Positions 43,738 to 52,916 are shown, counted from the first letter of the stretch. The stretch is DNA of 64,000 nucleotides from Granulicella mallensis MP5ACTX8 (GCF_000178955.2 NC_016631.1:248001-312000), one strand, 5' to 3'. Notes: generated from the letters alone by a model not told the origin. Program-made: numbers and translations.

Positions 43738-44502
43738 TTAGGCTGAGGCCGCGTACGTTACCGGCTCTTCTGTCACAGGAGGCACTTCATGCTCCGCGAG
43801 GACCGCGCTATAGAAGATGCCTGCAATGGCGGCTCCCACCAGCGGAGCGACCCAGAATAGCCATAACTGCTGCAGGGCTAATCCGCCGGCAATAATCGCC
43901 GGACCGGTCGAGCGCGCCGGGTTGACGGAGAGGTTGGTTACCGGGATGCCGATGAGGTGAATCAGCGTCAGGCAGAGACCGATTGCCAGAGGCGCAAACC
44001 CTTTGGCCGCGCGCTGGTCGGTTGCGCCCAGAATCACTACCAGGAAGAAGAAGGTTAGAACCACCTCGGCTACCAGGCAGGCGATCAGGCTGTAGCCGCC
44101 GGGTGAGCCAAAGCCGCCCGGCATGGCAGGACCGTAGCCGTTGGAGGCAAAGCCACCCACCGCGTAGTCCGTTTTGCCGGAGGCGATGACATAGAGCACG
44201 CCAGCCGCGGCAATGCCGCCGATTACCTGCGAAATCCAGTAGGGAAGGAGCTCTTTGGCCGGAAAGCGCTTGCCGGCTACGAGGCCCAGGGTGACTGCAG
44301 GGTTGAGGTGGCAACCGGAGATATGTCCGATGGCATAGGCCATCGTCAGCACGGTCAGGCCGAAGGCGAGCGCAACACCGACAAAACCGATGCCAAACGC
44401 CGGAAACCCACAGGCTAGAATCGCTGCTCCGCAACCGCCGAAGACTAACCAGAATGTTCCAAAGAACTCGGCAATACAACGCCGTGAAAGCGCTATCTCC
44501 AT
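43738..44502 (-). CDS. aqpZ: aquaporin Z
   Basis: A 254-residue water channel with six helices and two re-entrant NPA loops: [13 protein letters not shown] and [14 protein letters not shown]. Residues around the filter (Phe/His/Arg, with RST after the second NPA) suit a water-selective AqpZ. The ATG at 44502 has GGAGG at 44508-44512; a TTG four codons upstream overlaps this site. The protein ends in a short Glu/Pro-rich tail. Single-gene unit. Confidence 0.94.
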   Translation of the reverse strand: MEIALSRRCIAEFFGTFWLVFGGCGAAILACGFPAFGIGFVGVALAFGLTVLTMAYAIGHISGCHLNPAVTLGLVAGKRFPAKELLPYWISQVIGGIAAAGVLYVIASGKTDYAVGGFASNGYGPAMPGGFGSPGGYSLIACLVAEVVLTFFFLVVILGATDQRAAKGFAPLAIGLCLTLIHLIGIPVTNLSVNPARSTGPAIIAGGLALQQLWLFWVAPLVGAAIAGIFYSAVLAEHEVPPVTEEPVTYAASA

Positions 44503-44680
44503 AACTTCCTCCAAGGTTCACTTCTCTATTTGCTTGGTATTTGAAACGGAGCCAGTGTAGAGCACGAAGCCTGTTTTTGTGATGTAAATGTGATGAGCGT
44601 ACAGCGATTACTTGAGGTTAGAGTCCCGCTGGACAGGCCGGTTTATCCTAGCTAAGATTGATTAGCAGGTTGGAGGCGAT

Positions 44681-44929
44681 ATGGTTACAGCGACAATCTT
44701 CGAAGCTAAGACGAACCTCTCCAGTCTCGTGAAGAAGGCGCAGGCCGGGGAAACGGTCATCATTACCTCTGGTCGCGACAAAACCCCGGTCGCGAAGTTG
44801 GAAGGGATTGAATCCAAAAAGATTAAACGGCTGGGTTTCATGGAGACGCCAGGCTTTGAGTTGGGAGATGCTTTCTGGGAACCGTTGCCTGAGGAAGAGC
44901 TCAACCTTTGGAATGGTGAGGGCGAATGA
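44681..44929 (+). CDS. Phd/YefM-type antitoxin
   Basis: An 82-residue antitoxin: MVTATIFEAKTNLSSLVKKA and ETVIITSGRDKTPVAKLEGI are the typical DNA-binding part, and the C-terminal EPLPEEELNLWNGEGE the acidic toxin-binding tail. GGAGG site 8 nt before the ATG. It overlaps the PIN toxin gene by four bases. Confidence 0.93.
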   Translation: MVTATIFEAKTNLSSLVKKAQAGETVIITSGRDKTPVAKLEGIESKKIKRLGFMETPGFELGDAFWEPLPEEELNLWNGEGE

Positions 44930-45312
44930 AGGTCCTGGTAGATACACATGTAATCTTGTGGGCTGCATTCTCCAGTCACATGATTGGTGAAGACGCCGCA
45001 AAAGTGATTGGCAATGAAGCTAACACGATCTTTGTATCGGCAGCTTCTGCCTGGGAGATTGCGACCAAAGTGCGTATAGGAAAGCTGCCCCAGGCTGAGG
45101 CGTTGGAGAAGGACTTTTCTGCGGCGATGTCGGGCGCAGGATATACGCTTCTGCCGATCACTATTGACGACGCACTCCGCGCCGGACGTCTTCTGGGTAA
45201 TCATCGCGACCCGTTTGACCGGATGATCGTAGCGCAGGCGCTGGCGATGGATATACCTGTGATCAGCATTGACTCAAAACTGGATACTTTCGGTGTCCGC
45301 CGGATCTGGTAG
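44926..45312 (+). CDS. PIN-domain toxin (VapC-like)
   Basis: A 128-residue PIN nuclease: MKVLVDTHVILWAAFS, AASAWEIATKVRIGKLPQAE and HRDPFDRMIVAQALAMDIPV hold the metal-binding acids, and VISIDSKLDTF the last. This DTHvLlW type is frequent next to Phd antitoxins. Its start overlaps the antitoxin stop (ATGA). Confidence 0.93.
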   Translation: MKVLVDTHVILWAAFSSHMIGEDAAKVIGNEANTIFVSAASAWEIATKVRIGKLPQAEALEKDFSAAMSGAGYTLLPITIDDALRAGRLLGNHRDPFDRMIVAQALAMDIPVISIDSKLDTFGVRRIW

Positions 45313-45371
45313 CCCTTGAGCTACCTGATCCGGCGTGACGACCTATGATCCGACGTTAGCCTGGGGGGGCG

Positions 45372-47435
45372 CTACCAGACCCGGCACGACGGTGCATGCA
45401 CCATCGGCTGGCTTGCCTTGCAGCCGAAGGCCTTCTGGAACTCCGGCATGTTCGACACCACGCCATTAATGCGCGCAAACCCCGGTGAGTGCGGATCGGT
45501 CGCGGCATGTACCCGCAGGTTCTCCGGCCGTTCGTTCTCGCAGGCCCACTGCGCCATGCCCACGAAGAACCGCTGGTCCGGGGTAAACCCCTCGACGTCT
45601 GTCAGCTTCACGCCCTCTGTCTGCTTCTTCCAGGCGATGTAGGCCAGCAGCTCTCCGCCCAGGTCGGCGACATCTTCGCCGCTGGTCAGCTTGGAGTTGA
45701 TGTGCGTGTCGTCGACGATCACATAGCCCGCATACTGGTCGCGGATGCAGTTGATGCGGTCTTCGAAGCCCTTCGCATCTTCTGGAGTCCACCAGTCGCG
45801 CAGGTTGCCCTTGGCGTCGAACTGCCGTCCTTCGTCGTCGAAGGCGTGCGTCAGCTCATGGCCGATGGTGCCGCCCGTGTTGCCATAGTTCGGCGCGTCG
45901 TCGAGCTTCGAGTCGTACAGTGGTGGCTGCAGCACGCCGGCAGGGAAGTTGATGTCGTTCATCTGCGGATTGAAGTAGGCGTTCACCGTCGGTGGCGTCA
46001 TGCCCCACTCATTCAGGTCGACGGGCTTGCCCAGCTTGTGCCATTGGCGCGCGTCTTCGAAGCGGTAAGCGCGTACGGCGTTCCCGGCATAGTCGTCCGG
46101 TTTGACCTCAAGCGTAGAGTAGTCGCGCCAATGCTCGGGATAGCCGATCTTATTGCGGATGGCGTGCAGCTTGCGCAGCGCCTCCTGCTTGGTGGCCGGG
46201 CTCATCCAGGGCAGATTCTCGATCTCATGCTGCATGGCCGTCTCGATCTGCTCGGTCATCAACTGGGTACGGGCTTTCATGTCGGCGGAGAAGGTGCGCC
46301 GTACGAACTCCTGCCCCAGCGCTTCGCCAAGGTTGCGGTCGACCGCGCGGGTGCAGGTCTTCCAGCGCGGAGGCATCACGGGAATGCCGCGCAGCGTCTT
46401 CGAGTAGAAGTCGAAGTTGGTCTGCTCGAACGGATGCGCGAGGTAGGGCGCGGCGGCGGTAAGCAGATGGAAGCGCAGATAGGCTCGCAGGGCAGCGAGA
46501 TCTTCCGTGCTGAGCTCGGCTTCGACCGCCTTCATGAACTCCGGCTGCGAGACGTTGAGCTTCTCGACTCCGGCTGCGTCCTGCGTCTTGAAGTAGAGCG
46601 GCCAGTCGATCGACGGCGCCAGCTTCGCGAGCTCGGCGACGGTCATCATGTGATACGTCTTATGCGGATCGCGAAGATCGACACGGGTGAGCGAGCCCTT
46701 GGCCAGCGCGGTTTCTATGCGCAGGATGGCATCGGCGTCAGCCTTGGTCTTTTCGGCCGGCTCACTTGTGAGGGAGAGCAGTTGCCGAATGTACGCGACA
46801 TACTGCTCGCGGATCTTGACGCTCTTGTCGTCGGTCTTCAGGTAGTAGTCGCGGTCGGGTAATCCGAGTCCACCCGCGCCGACCGCAGCGATGATGACAG
46901 ACGAGTTGATGGCATCCTGGTCTGTGCCAGAGCCGAAGAAGAAGCTGCCGGCGTACTCGTGGTGCAGGCGCGTGAGTGCGGCGAGCAGCTCAGGCCGCGT
47001 CTTCAGGGCATCGATTCTTGCCAACTCGGACCGCACCGGCTTATCGCCAAGCGCGTCGATGGCTGAAGTGTTCATGCAGGCGGCAAAGTAGTCGCCGACC
47101 TTTTGCTGTACAGGCGTGCGGTTGGTGGCTCTGGCGTCTTCCACGAGAATGCCCCAGAGGAACTGCTGGTTCTCGTTGGCGAGCTTGGAGTAGACGTCCC
47201 ATGAGGCCTGATCGGAAGGGATCGGGTTGTTCTTCATCCAGCCGCCGCAGGAGAACTTGTAGAAGTCCACACAGGGATCGACCGAGCGGTCGAGGCTCGT
47301 GACATCGAGCGAAGGGGAGTAGGGCATCGCCTGCAGGGGCTGTGGCGCGGCTGGCTGTTGAGCCGAAAGAGATTGTGACGAAAGACAAAGGGCGGCCGCG
47401 GCGAGCGCCACGGCAAGCAGAGGTTTCGAGAGCAT
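45372..47435 (-). CDS. M13-family zinc metallopeptidase (neprilysin-like), secreted
   Basis: A 687-residue peptidase with signal peptide (LLAVALAAAALCLSSQSLSAQ). The zinc site GGTIGHELTHAFDDEG has His526, Glu527 and His530; the third ligand is in SGEDVADLGG. NAYFNPQMNDINFPAGVLQP is the substrate-binding loop, and the final SCRVW matches the family's CxxW end. Members degrade peptides outside the cytoplasm. The ATG at 47435 follows GGAG; a longer start at 47456 would precede the signal by seven residues. Single gene between two convergent/co-directional neighbours. Confidence 0.93.
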   Translation of the reverse strand: MLSKPLLAVALAAAALCLSSQSLSAQQPAAPQPLQAMPYSPSLDVTSLDRSVDPCVDFYKFSCGGWMKNNPIPSDQASWDVYSKLANENQQFLWGILVEDARATNRTPVQQKVGDYFAACMNTSAIDALGDKPVRSELARIDALKTRPELLAALTRLHHEYAGSFFFGSGTDQDAINSSVIIAAVGAGGLGLPDRDYYLKTDDKSVKIREQYVAYIRQLLSLTSEPAEKTKADADAILRIETALAKGSLTRVDLRDPHKTYHMMTVAELAKLAPSIDWPLYFKTQDAAGVEKLNVSQPEFMKAVEAELSTEDLAALRAYLRFHLLTAAAPYLAHPFEQTNFDFYSKTLRGIPVMPPRWKTCTRAVDRNLGEALGQEFVRRTFSADMKARTQLMTEQIETAMQHEIENLPWMSPATKQEALRKLHAIRNKIGYPEHWRDYSTLEVKPDDYAGNAVRAYRFEDARQWHKLGKPVDLNEWGMTPPTVNAYFNPQMNDINFPAGVLQPPLYDSKLDDAPNYGNTGGTIGHELTHAFDDEGRQFDAKGNLRDWWTPEDAKGFEDRINCIRDQYAGYVIVDDTHINSKLTSGEDVADLGGELLAYIAWKKQTEGVKLTDVEGFTPDQRFFVGMAQWACENERPENLRVHAATDPHSPGFARINGVVSNMPEFQKAFGCKASQPMVHAPSCRVW

Positions 47436-47467
47436 AAGTTCTCCAGTGAGAGCCATCCTACAATGCT

Positions 47468-48616
47468 CTAGGGAGCAGTACTCCGGGCGATCTCTTTTCC
47501 CTCCAGACGCCGTAGCTTTCGCCAGAGCTTCCGGGGCCACTCGGGGTCCATGCAGGGCCGCTCAATCAGCACAAAGTAGAGAGCGGAGACGGCTATCGCG
47601 ATCGCTATCAGGAGCGCCATCTGGGTCGCGATGGTTGCCGCATTTCCGGGCATCCGCAGATACTTGATCGCGCGGAACGAGGCCGAAATGATCAGCATGT
47701 GCATGAGATAGATGGAGTAGCACATGCCGCCGGTCAGGGCCACAAAGGGTTGCCGGAAGAACCAGTTGGAGGCCTTGCCGTAGAAGGCGGCCAGATAAAC
47801 CGGAATAATCAGCAGAGGCAGGCACGCCGACGTCCCCCGTGAGTGCACTAAAAGGAAGATGGCGGACCATCCCACAAGGCTCACAAGGTCCCAGGCCCAT
47901 GTCTGACGGCTCGTGTGCCGGGGATATTCCAGAAGATCGGTCAGCAGGAATCCGGAGAGGAAATACTGCATATAGTAAAGCGGCGTTAAGTCGTAGTAAG
48001 CAAAGGGAACACCCCTGCTGTTGACGAAGCAGAAGAACAGGATAAGTGCTGCGAGGATGCCCCGGCGCAAGGCAGTATGTTTGACCCGATAGAGGTTTCC
48101 CAGGAACGGTGCCAGGATATAGAACTGAATCTCAATCTCCAGGCTCCAGGTCACAAAGTTGATCGTGCTTCCGGTGTAATAAAGCAACCCATGGGCATAT
48201 CCCATGCTCGCCAGTAAGTGCGGCAGTAGCTCATGAAAAGGAGTATGGAGTACACCGCACAGAGCGGCTGTGTAGATCAGCAGGGACAGAATGTAGGGTG
48301 GTTCCAGCCGGGTCATGCGTCGCAAAAAATAGGTGCTGAGCTTGACCTTATGTCCTTCCAGGCGATGCTGGCGAAGGAAGGGCCGCGCCAGGATGTAGCC
48401 GCTGATCACGAAGAAGAGCTGAACTCCACGGTCGCCGTTCTGGAGGATTCTGGTGATCCACCAGGCATTGGACGGGAGGGCGAGCGGTTTCAGGCCCTGA
48501 TGGGACACCTCTCCAAACGAGTGCACAAGGAGCACGGCGATAATTGCGATAAAGCGCAGGCCGTCAATCTGTGGAATCCAGGTGGCCCCGCTCGTTATGC
48601 GCCGCAGACGCAGCAA
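47468..48616 (-). CDS. acyltransferase-3 family membrane protein
   Basis: A 382-residue membrane acyltransferase with about ten helices. QIDGLRFIAIIAVLLVHSFG opens the domain with the catalytic-type His; RMTRLEPPYILSLLIYT, WSLEIEIQFYILAPFLG and YSIYLMHMLIIS are other characteristic segments. Family members O-acylate sugars of surface polysaccharides or peptidoglycan. The acceptor is unknown. Co-directional with the M13 peptidase, 32 nt away, perhaps co-transcribed; its start is divergent from rpmI. Confidence 0.9.
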   Translation of the reverse strand: MLRLRRITSGATWIPQIDGLRFIAIIAVLLVHSFGEVSHQGLKPLALPSNAWWITRILQNGDRGVQLFFVISGYILARPFLRQHRLEGHKVKLSTYFLRRMTRLEPPYILSLLIYTAALCGVLHTPFHELLPHLLASMGYAHGLLYYTGSTINFVTWSLEIEIQFYILAPFLGNLYRVKHTALRRGILAALILFFCFVNSRGVPFAYYDLTPLYYMQYFLSGFLLTDLLEYPRHTSRQTWAWDLVSLVGWSAIFLLVHSRGTSACLPLLIIPVYLAAFYGKASNWFFRQPFVALTGGMCYSIYLMHMLIISASFRAIKYLRMPGNAATIATQMALLIAIAIAVSALYFVLIERPCMDPEWPRKLWRKLRRLEGKEIARSTAP

Positions 48617-48830
48617 TCAACTACCCTCATTTCTGCCCGGTTGGATCGTCTCTTCTAAGAGGCACTTCTGCCCAGATAACAAGTGTAGCGAGGCGAACGC
48701 CGAACTTCGATGAAAGGTGCAGTGTTTCCGAGCGGACCTCAGATAGGAATGCTTTGTCTTGGAAGGGCCGCCCCTCTCATCTGTTATACTGATCGCTGTT
48801 GTAAATAGCAGTAGTTCTGTTAGGAACCCC

Positions 48831-49028
48831 ATGCCAAAGTTGAAGACACACTCAGGCGCGGCCAAGCGCTTCAAGAAGACTGGTACCGGCAAGTTCAAGC
48901 GCGGCCAGTCGAAGATGCGCCATATCCTCACCTCGAAGGCGACCAAGACCAAGAGCAAGCTTGGAAAGATCGTTCTCGTTTCGGTGGCGGATACCCCAAA
49001 GGTCGCCCGTATGCTTCCTTACGCCTAA
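48831..49028 (+). CDS. rpmI: 50S ribosomal protein L35
   Basis: A 65-residue basic protein, [20 protein letters not shown] onward, with the typical [20 protein letters not shown] and ending MLPYA. Start at 48831 with AGGAA upstream. infC is normally directly upstream in bacteria, but here the divergent acyltransferase gene is, so infC must be elsewhere. Confidence 0.97.
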   Translation: MPKLKTHSGAAKRFKKTGTGKFKRGQSKMRHILTSKATKTKSKLGKIVLVSVADTPKVARMLPYA

Positions 49029-49052
49029 GGCGTAGAGAAGTTTATAGAGTTT

Positions 49053-49149
49053 TTCGAATCGAGCCGTTCTGTCGATTTTGACAGCACAAAGGGCCGCTCA
49101 AGCGTTGAGGCCCCTGGGTTAGGCCAAAGCCAACCCACTGAGATTCGAA
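49053..49149 (+). ncRNA. candidate structured leader of rplT
   Basis: An 8-bp closing stem (TTCGAATC at 49053-49060 with GATTCGAA at 49142-49149) encloses three hairpins: CTGTC/GACAG (49069-49084), GGGC...CTCAA/TTGAG...GCCC (49091-49113), and TGGGTT-GGC/GCC-AACCCA (49115-49137). It lies in the 193-nt gap before rplT. L20 represses its own synthesis through mRNA structures in other bacteria, so this may be an L20-binding leader. Confidence 0.6.
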
Positions 49150-49221
49150 GTTGTAGGCGAGTGAAGAGGCTACTACCCTTACCTCCAGCCGCTTGAACGC
49201 AGTACGCAAAAGGAGAATGAC

Positions 49222-49599
49222 ATGCCCCGTGTAAAACGGAGTACTAAGCGCAGCGACCGCCGCAAGAAGATTCTTAAGCGCGCGAGTGGCTACTTCCTCA
49301 CGAAATCCAAGCTCTATCAGGCAGCCCAGGAAGCCGTTGAACGCGGCCTGAAGTTTGCCTATATCGGCCGCAAACAGAAGAAGCGGCAGTTCCGTTCGTT
49401 GTGGATCGTGCGCATCGGCGCCGCGGCCCGCATCAACGGCATGAGCTATTCGACGTTTATCAACGGCCTCAAGAAGGCGGGCAACGGTCTCGATCGCAAG
49501 ATCCTCGCCGACATCGCCGCCAACGATCCCGCAGGTTTTGCCGCACTCGCTGTGCAGGCCAAGGCCGGGCTCGAGAGCGCCAAGAAGGTTGCGGCGTAA
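49222..49599 (+). CDS. rplT: 50S ribosomal protein L20
   Basis: A 125-residue basic protein ([60 protein letters not shown]). It binds 23S rRNA early in assembly. AAAAGGAG ribosome site 6 nt before the ATG. Separated from rpmI by an unusually long structured gap. Confidence 0.97.
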   Translation: MPRVKRSTKRSDRRKKILKRASGYFLTKSKLYQAAQEAVERGLKFAYIGRKQKKRQFRSLWIVRIGAAARINGMSYSTFINGLKKAGNGLDRKILADIAANDPAGFAALAVQAKAGLESAKKVAA

Positions 49600-49617
49600 C
49601 TTTCCGCAGGCAGGACT

Positions 49618-49653
49618 GAAAGAAGGGCGTGGCTTCGGCCACGCCCTTCTTTC
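49618..49653 (+). terminator. terminator after rplT
   Basis: Perfect 16-bp stem GAAAGAAGGGCGTGGC/GCCACGCCCTTCTTTC with a TTCG loop, followed by TTG. Very strong. Confidence 0.95.
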
Positions 49654-49697
49654 TTGTACACGCCCTTTTATTTTGTAATGGTCCATGTCGAGGACTT

Positions 49698-50123
49698 TTA
49701 GGGTGTTTGCAATCGCTCTGTTATGGGCGGTCCGCATTGCGCATAGTGTCGTATATTCCAGCTATAGATGATGCCGGCCTGAGCTTTGATAGCGCATTGC
49801 GCAAGCATGGCGTCGTAGATGCTTCCTCCTACGATGCCACGAGCAGCCGAGATCTCCAGCGTGTCCGCATATTCATCTCCATCCAGTGCTATAAGCGTGA
49901 GCCGTTCCCGGATGCTTCCAATGAATAATATTGCTTGTTCGGGACTGATGCGGTGTTTGCCCGGCATGCGAGTCAATGTTGAGAAAACCTCAACCAGGCT
50001 GTGCGCTCCACAACATCCTGTAGACCTGTTGAATTGAATGAATAGTCGCAGACTAGCCTCGTGGTGGACATGATCTCCATAAAATACCGGCACCAGCACC
50101 GAAGTATCGAAGAATGCCTTCAT
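49698..50123 (-). CDS. PIN-domain toxin (VapC-like)
   Basis: A 141-residue PIN protein: MKAFFDTSVLVPVFYGDHVH, AHSLVEVFSTLTRMPG, and GGSIYDAMLAQCAIKAQAGI contain the acidic residues. The end (YSWNIRHYAQCGPPI) replaces the common TxNxxDF motif, where the last Asp is changed to His. It overlaps the AbrB-type antitoxin by four bases. Confidence 0.88.
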   Translation of the reverse strand: MKAFFDTSVLVPVFYGDHVHHEASLRLFIQFNRSTGCCGAHSLVEVFSTLTRMPGKHRISPEQAILFIGSIRERLTLIALDGDEYADTLEISAARGIVGGSIYDAMLAQCAIKAQAGIIYSWNIRHYAQCGPPITERLQTP

Positions 50124-50395
50124 TCAATTCCGCCCAGGTTCGTTAGATCGCGCTCCGCACGTAGTTGTTGCAGCACTCTATCCGTAGCCGACGCAGACAA
50201 CGATTGCCCTGTATGAAACACCCAGACGCCATGTTCTTTCGTAAGCGGTCCTGTTCCGCGAACAGGGCGGAGGGTAATTTGTTCCCCAACATTTTCCAGT
50301 TCTAGACTGTCCCCAGGTTCCAAATGCAGTTCTTCACGCAATGATTTTGGAATGACAACACGACCAGCTTTGTCGATGGTGAGTTGAACGTTCAT
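50120..50395 (-). CDS. AbrB/MazE-like antitoxin
   Basis: A 91-residue protein with the SpoVT/AbrB swapped-hairpin fold: MNVQLTIDKAGRVVIPKSLR and GDSLELENVGEQITLRPVR, then a tail that can bind the toxin. A TATAAA element ends eight bases before the ATG with no ribosome site, so the mRNA may be leaderless. Confidence 0.9.
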   Translation of the reverse strand: MNVQLTIDKAGRVVIPKSLREELHLEPGDSLELENVGEQITLRPVRGTGPLTKEHGVWVFHTGQSLSASATDRVLQQLRAERDLTNLGGIE

Positions 50396-50488
50396 ATTGA
50401 CATTTTATAATGGGTTGAACCACTCAGAGATACCATTTTCTCGTTCTTAACAACAACCTCTAGTCTCATCATCGGCTATCCTGTAGTC

Positions 50489-51892
50489 ATGCCTGCCTCA
50501 GCCGAACTCCAGTTTCCCCCGGCAACCTCCGTCGATCAGGAGCCCCCCTTCGAGGGCGTGCCGCCGTTTGAGTCCTGGGGACGCTATCCCACCTACGGAG
50601 CGACGGTTGTCCCGCTGCACTGGCAGGGAGATTTTCCTCGGGCAATCGATGGAGTTCACCACGGGGCTTTAGCGGTAGGAATGGGACGCAGCTATGGCGA
50701 TGTCTGCCTGCTGAAAGACGGAACACTACTCCAAACGACCTCGATGAACCGCCTCCTGGGGTTCGATGCAGCGACCGGATTGCTCACCGCCGAAACCGGC
50801 ATTACCTTGGCGCAGATTCTGGATTTTGCCGTGCCGCGCGGCTTCTTTCTGCCCGTTACTCCGGGAACGAAGTACGTCACCCTGGGCGGGGCCATCGCCA
50901 ACGACATCCACGGTAAAAACCATCATGCCGCCGGTACGTTCGGCAATCACATCACACAGTTTGAGCTGGTCCGCTCCGACGGTACCCGCATGCACTGCAC
51001 CCCGACCCAAAACCCTGACTATTTTGCCGCGACCATCGGCGGCATGGGCCTTACTGGTGTAATGACCTGGGCGCAGGTGCGGCTCAAGCCCATCGTCAGC
51101 CGCATGATCGACTACCAGGGCATCCAGTTTCATGGCATCGACGAGTTCCTCGATCTCACCCAGCAGGCTGAGCACATCGAATACACGGTGAGCTGGGTCG
51201 ATGTGACTTCGACAGGAAAGAACTTCTGCCGGGGCATCTTTATGCAGGGCGACCATTCTCAGGTGCCTGGGCCGCTCGAGCCATCGGCTAAACCCAAGCT
51301 CGTCTTCCCGTTTGAACTGCCAGGTTTCGCCTTGAACGGTGCGACCGTCGGCGCGTTCAATGGGCTTTACTTCAATAAGCAGATGAAGAAACGCGTGACG
51401 GCACTACAGGACTACGAACCGTTCTTCTATCCGCTGGATGCCGTGCTGCACTGGAATCGCATGTACGGTAAGCGCGGCCTGCTGCAGTTCCAATACGCCA
51501 TTCCGTGGGAGCACGCACGCGAAGGGACGGTGGCTATCCTGACGGAGGTCGCCAAGTCCGGACTTGCCAGCTTTCTCGCTGTGCTCAAGGCGTTCGGCGA
51601 TGTGCAATCACCGGGCATGATGAGCTTTCCCAAGCCCGGCATGACGCTCGCGCTTGATTTCCCCATCAAGCCGGAGAAGAGCTTTGCGCTCTTCGACCGC
51701 CTTGCGGAGATGACGCGCGAGTTCGGCGGACGACTCTATCCAGCTAAGGATGCTCGCATGACCGCGCCGCAGTTCCAGGAGTTCTACCCTCAGTGGGAGC
51801 GCTTCAGCCGCTACAAGGACCCGGCGCTGACCTCCAGTTTCTGGGAACGCGTCACCGCCGGCCATCCTGCCTCCAGGGGAGGAAGCCGATGA
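50489..51892 (+). CDS. FAD-dependent oxidoreductase, DprE1-like
   Basis: A 467-residue enzyme of the VAO/DprE1 type. GALAVGMGRSYGDVCLL is the FAD-binding loop, TPGTKYVTLGGAIANDIHGK with GKNHHAAGTFG the central part; YPAKDARM near the end resembles the DprE1 Lys region. DprE1 oxidises decaprenylphosphoryl ribose at C2 for arabinan precursors. The next gene, overlapping by four bases, is a DprE2-like reductase, so the pair likely carries out a polyprenyl-sugar epimerisation here. Confidence 0.87.
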   Translation: MPASAELQFPPATSVDQEPPFEGVPPFESWGRYPTYGATVVPLHWQGDFPRAIDGVHHGALAVGMGRSYGDVCLLKDGTLLQTTSMNRLLGFDAATGLLTAETGITLAQILDFAVPRGFFLPVTPGTKYVTLGGAIANDIHGKNHHAAGTFGNHITQFELVRSDGTRMHCTPTQNPDYFAATIGGMGLTGVMTWAQVRLKPIVSRMIDYQGIQFHGIDEFLDLTQQAEHIEYTVSWVDVTSTGKNFCRGIFMQGDHSQVPGPLEPSAKPKLVFPFELPGFALNGATVGAFNGLYFNKQMKKRVTALQDYEPFFYPLDAVLHWNRMYGKRGLLQFQYAIPWEHAREGTVAILTEVAKSGLASFLAVLKAFGDVQSPGMMSFPKPGMTLALDFPIKPEKSFALFDRLAEMTREFGGRLYPAKDARMTAPQFQEFYPQWERFSRYKDPALTSSFWERVTAGHPASRGGSR

Positions 51893-52641
51893 CGAATCCT
51901 GCTCCGAAACGCATCCTGGTACTGGGTGCGACCTCTGGGATCGCCGAAGCCTGCTGCCGCCTCTGGGCCGAGCGCGGCGACAGCCTCTTTCTGGTCGCGC
52001 GCAACTCCGACCGGCTGGCTGCGGTCGCCGCGGACCTGCGCACGCGTGGTGCCTCTTATATAGATAGCGCTGTTGCCGATCTGGACGATACCGCCATCCA
52101 CCCCGAGCTGCTGGCACACGCAATCAACTCGCTGGCGGGGTTGGATATTGCATTTTTCGCACTGGGAGTGCTGGGTGACCAGCAGAAAGCCGAGCGCGGC
52201 TTTGCCGAGGCCGGTCAGATTCTGCATACGAACCTCGTTGCTCCGGCCAGCCTGCTTACGTGGCTGGCGAACTACTGTGCGCAACGCCACTCCGGGACGC
52301 TGGCAGTGCTGTCGTCGGTAGCAGGAGAGCGCGGCCGCAAGTCGAACTACGTGTATGGTTCGTCGAAGGCTGGACTGACGGCGTTCGTCGATGGGCTGAG
52401 AAACAGGATCGACCGCGAAGGCGTACGCGTCATGACGATCAAGCCGGGACCGGTGAAGACGGCGATGACGCAATCGATGAAGGGCAGCAAAAAGTTTGCC
52501 GACGTCGAAAAAGTCGCTGTAACCCTGGTGACGGCGATCGATAAGGGCACGGACGTGGTCTATGTGCCGGGAATCTGGCGGGTCATCATGACAGTGATTC
52601 GCGCGATCCCTGAGCGCGTGTTCAAAAAGCTGAACCTGTAG
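51889..52641 (+). CDS. short-chain dehydrogenase, DprE2-like
   Basis: A 250-residue SDR: RILVLGATSGIAEACCRLWA is the nucleotide loop, SSVAGERGRKSNYVYGSSKAG contains Ser and the YxxxK pair, and MTIKPGPVKTAMTQSMKGS matches DprE2. It would reduce the keto sugar made by the preceding enzyme. Start overlaps the DprE1 stop (ATGA). Its 3' end recurs, damaged, at 60510-60548. Confidence 0.87.
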   Translation: MTNPAPKRILVLGATSGIAEACCRLWAERGDSLFLVARNSDRLAAVAADLRTRGASYIDSAVADLDDTAIHPELLAHAINSLAGLDIAFFALGVLGDQQKAERGFAEAGQILHTNLVAPASLLTWLANYCAQRHSGTLAVLSSVAGERGRKSNYVYGSSKAGLTAFVDGLRNRIDREGVRVMTIKPGPVKTAMTQSMKGSKKFADVEKVAVTLVTAIDKGTDVVYVPGIWRVIMTVIRAIPERVFKKLNL

Positions 52642-52650
52642 GGCGGGATT
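52609..52650 (+). repeat. dprE2 3' end, duplicated at 60510-60548
   Basis: CCTGAGCGCGTGTTCAAAAA and following bases to GGGCGGGATT are repeated 7.9 kb downstream with about five changes. The second copy lost one A of the run, so it cannot be the end of a working gene. Confidence 0.85.
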
Positions 52651-52916
52651 CTGCTCTGGCTCTTCATTCGTTCTGAACGGGAAGAGGAACCTGCTATTCA
52701 TCCGCAGGCTCAATGTCGCATCAAAATCTCTCTTCGCGACTACTGCAAGCTCCCTTCGGTTATTGAGTTCGCATCCGCAGCAAACAAACCGCCGACCTTC
52801 GGTATGGCAAACCATACTGGACCGCTATGGTGCGGTGACGCACTTCTGTTTTTTGTATTTTTATGTGTGATTTGAGATCTTGCCGCCCGGTCAATTCGCC
52901 AAATCTTCTGACAGTC
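52651..52916. other. upstream region of TonB receptor 1
   Basis: No gene is visible. Hairpins GTATGG/CCATAC (52802-52817) and ACCGC/GCGGT (52821-52836) lie about 135-170 bp before the sigma-54 promoter and are candidates for enhancer-protein binding sites. Confidence 0.4.

Noticed and set aside
45489-46862. 457-codon open frame opposite the M13 peptidase
   Set aside because: Shadow of a high-GC gene; no ribosome site or recognisable domain.
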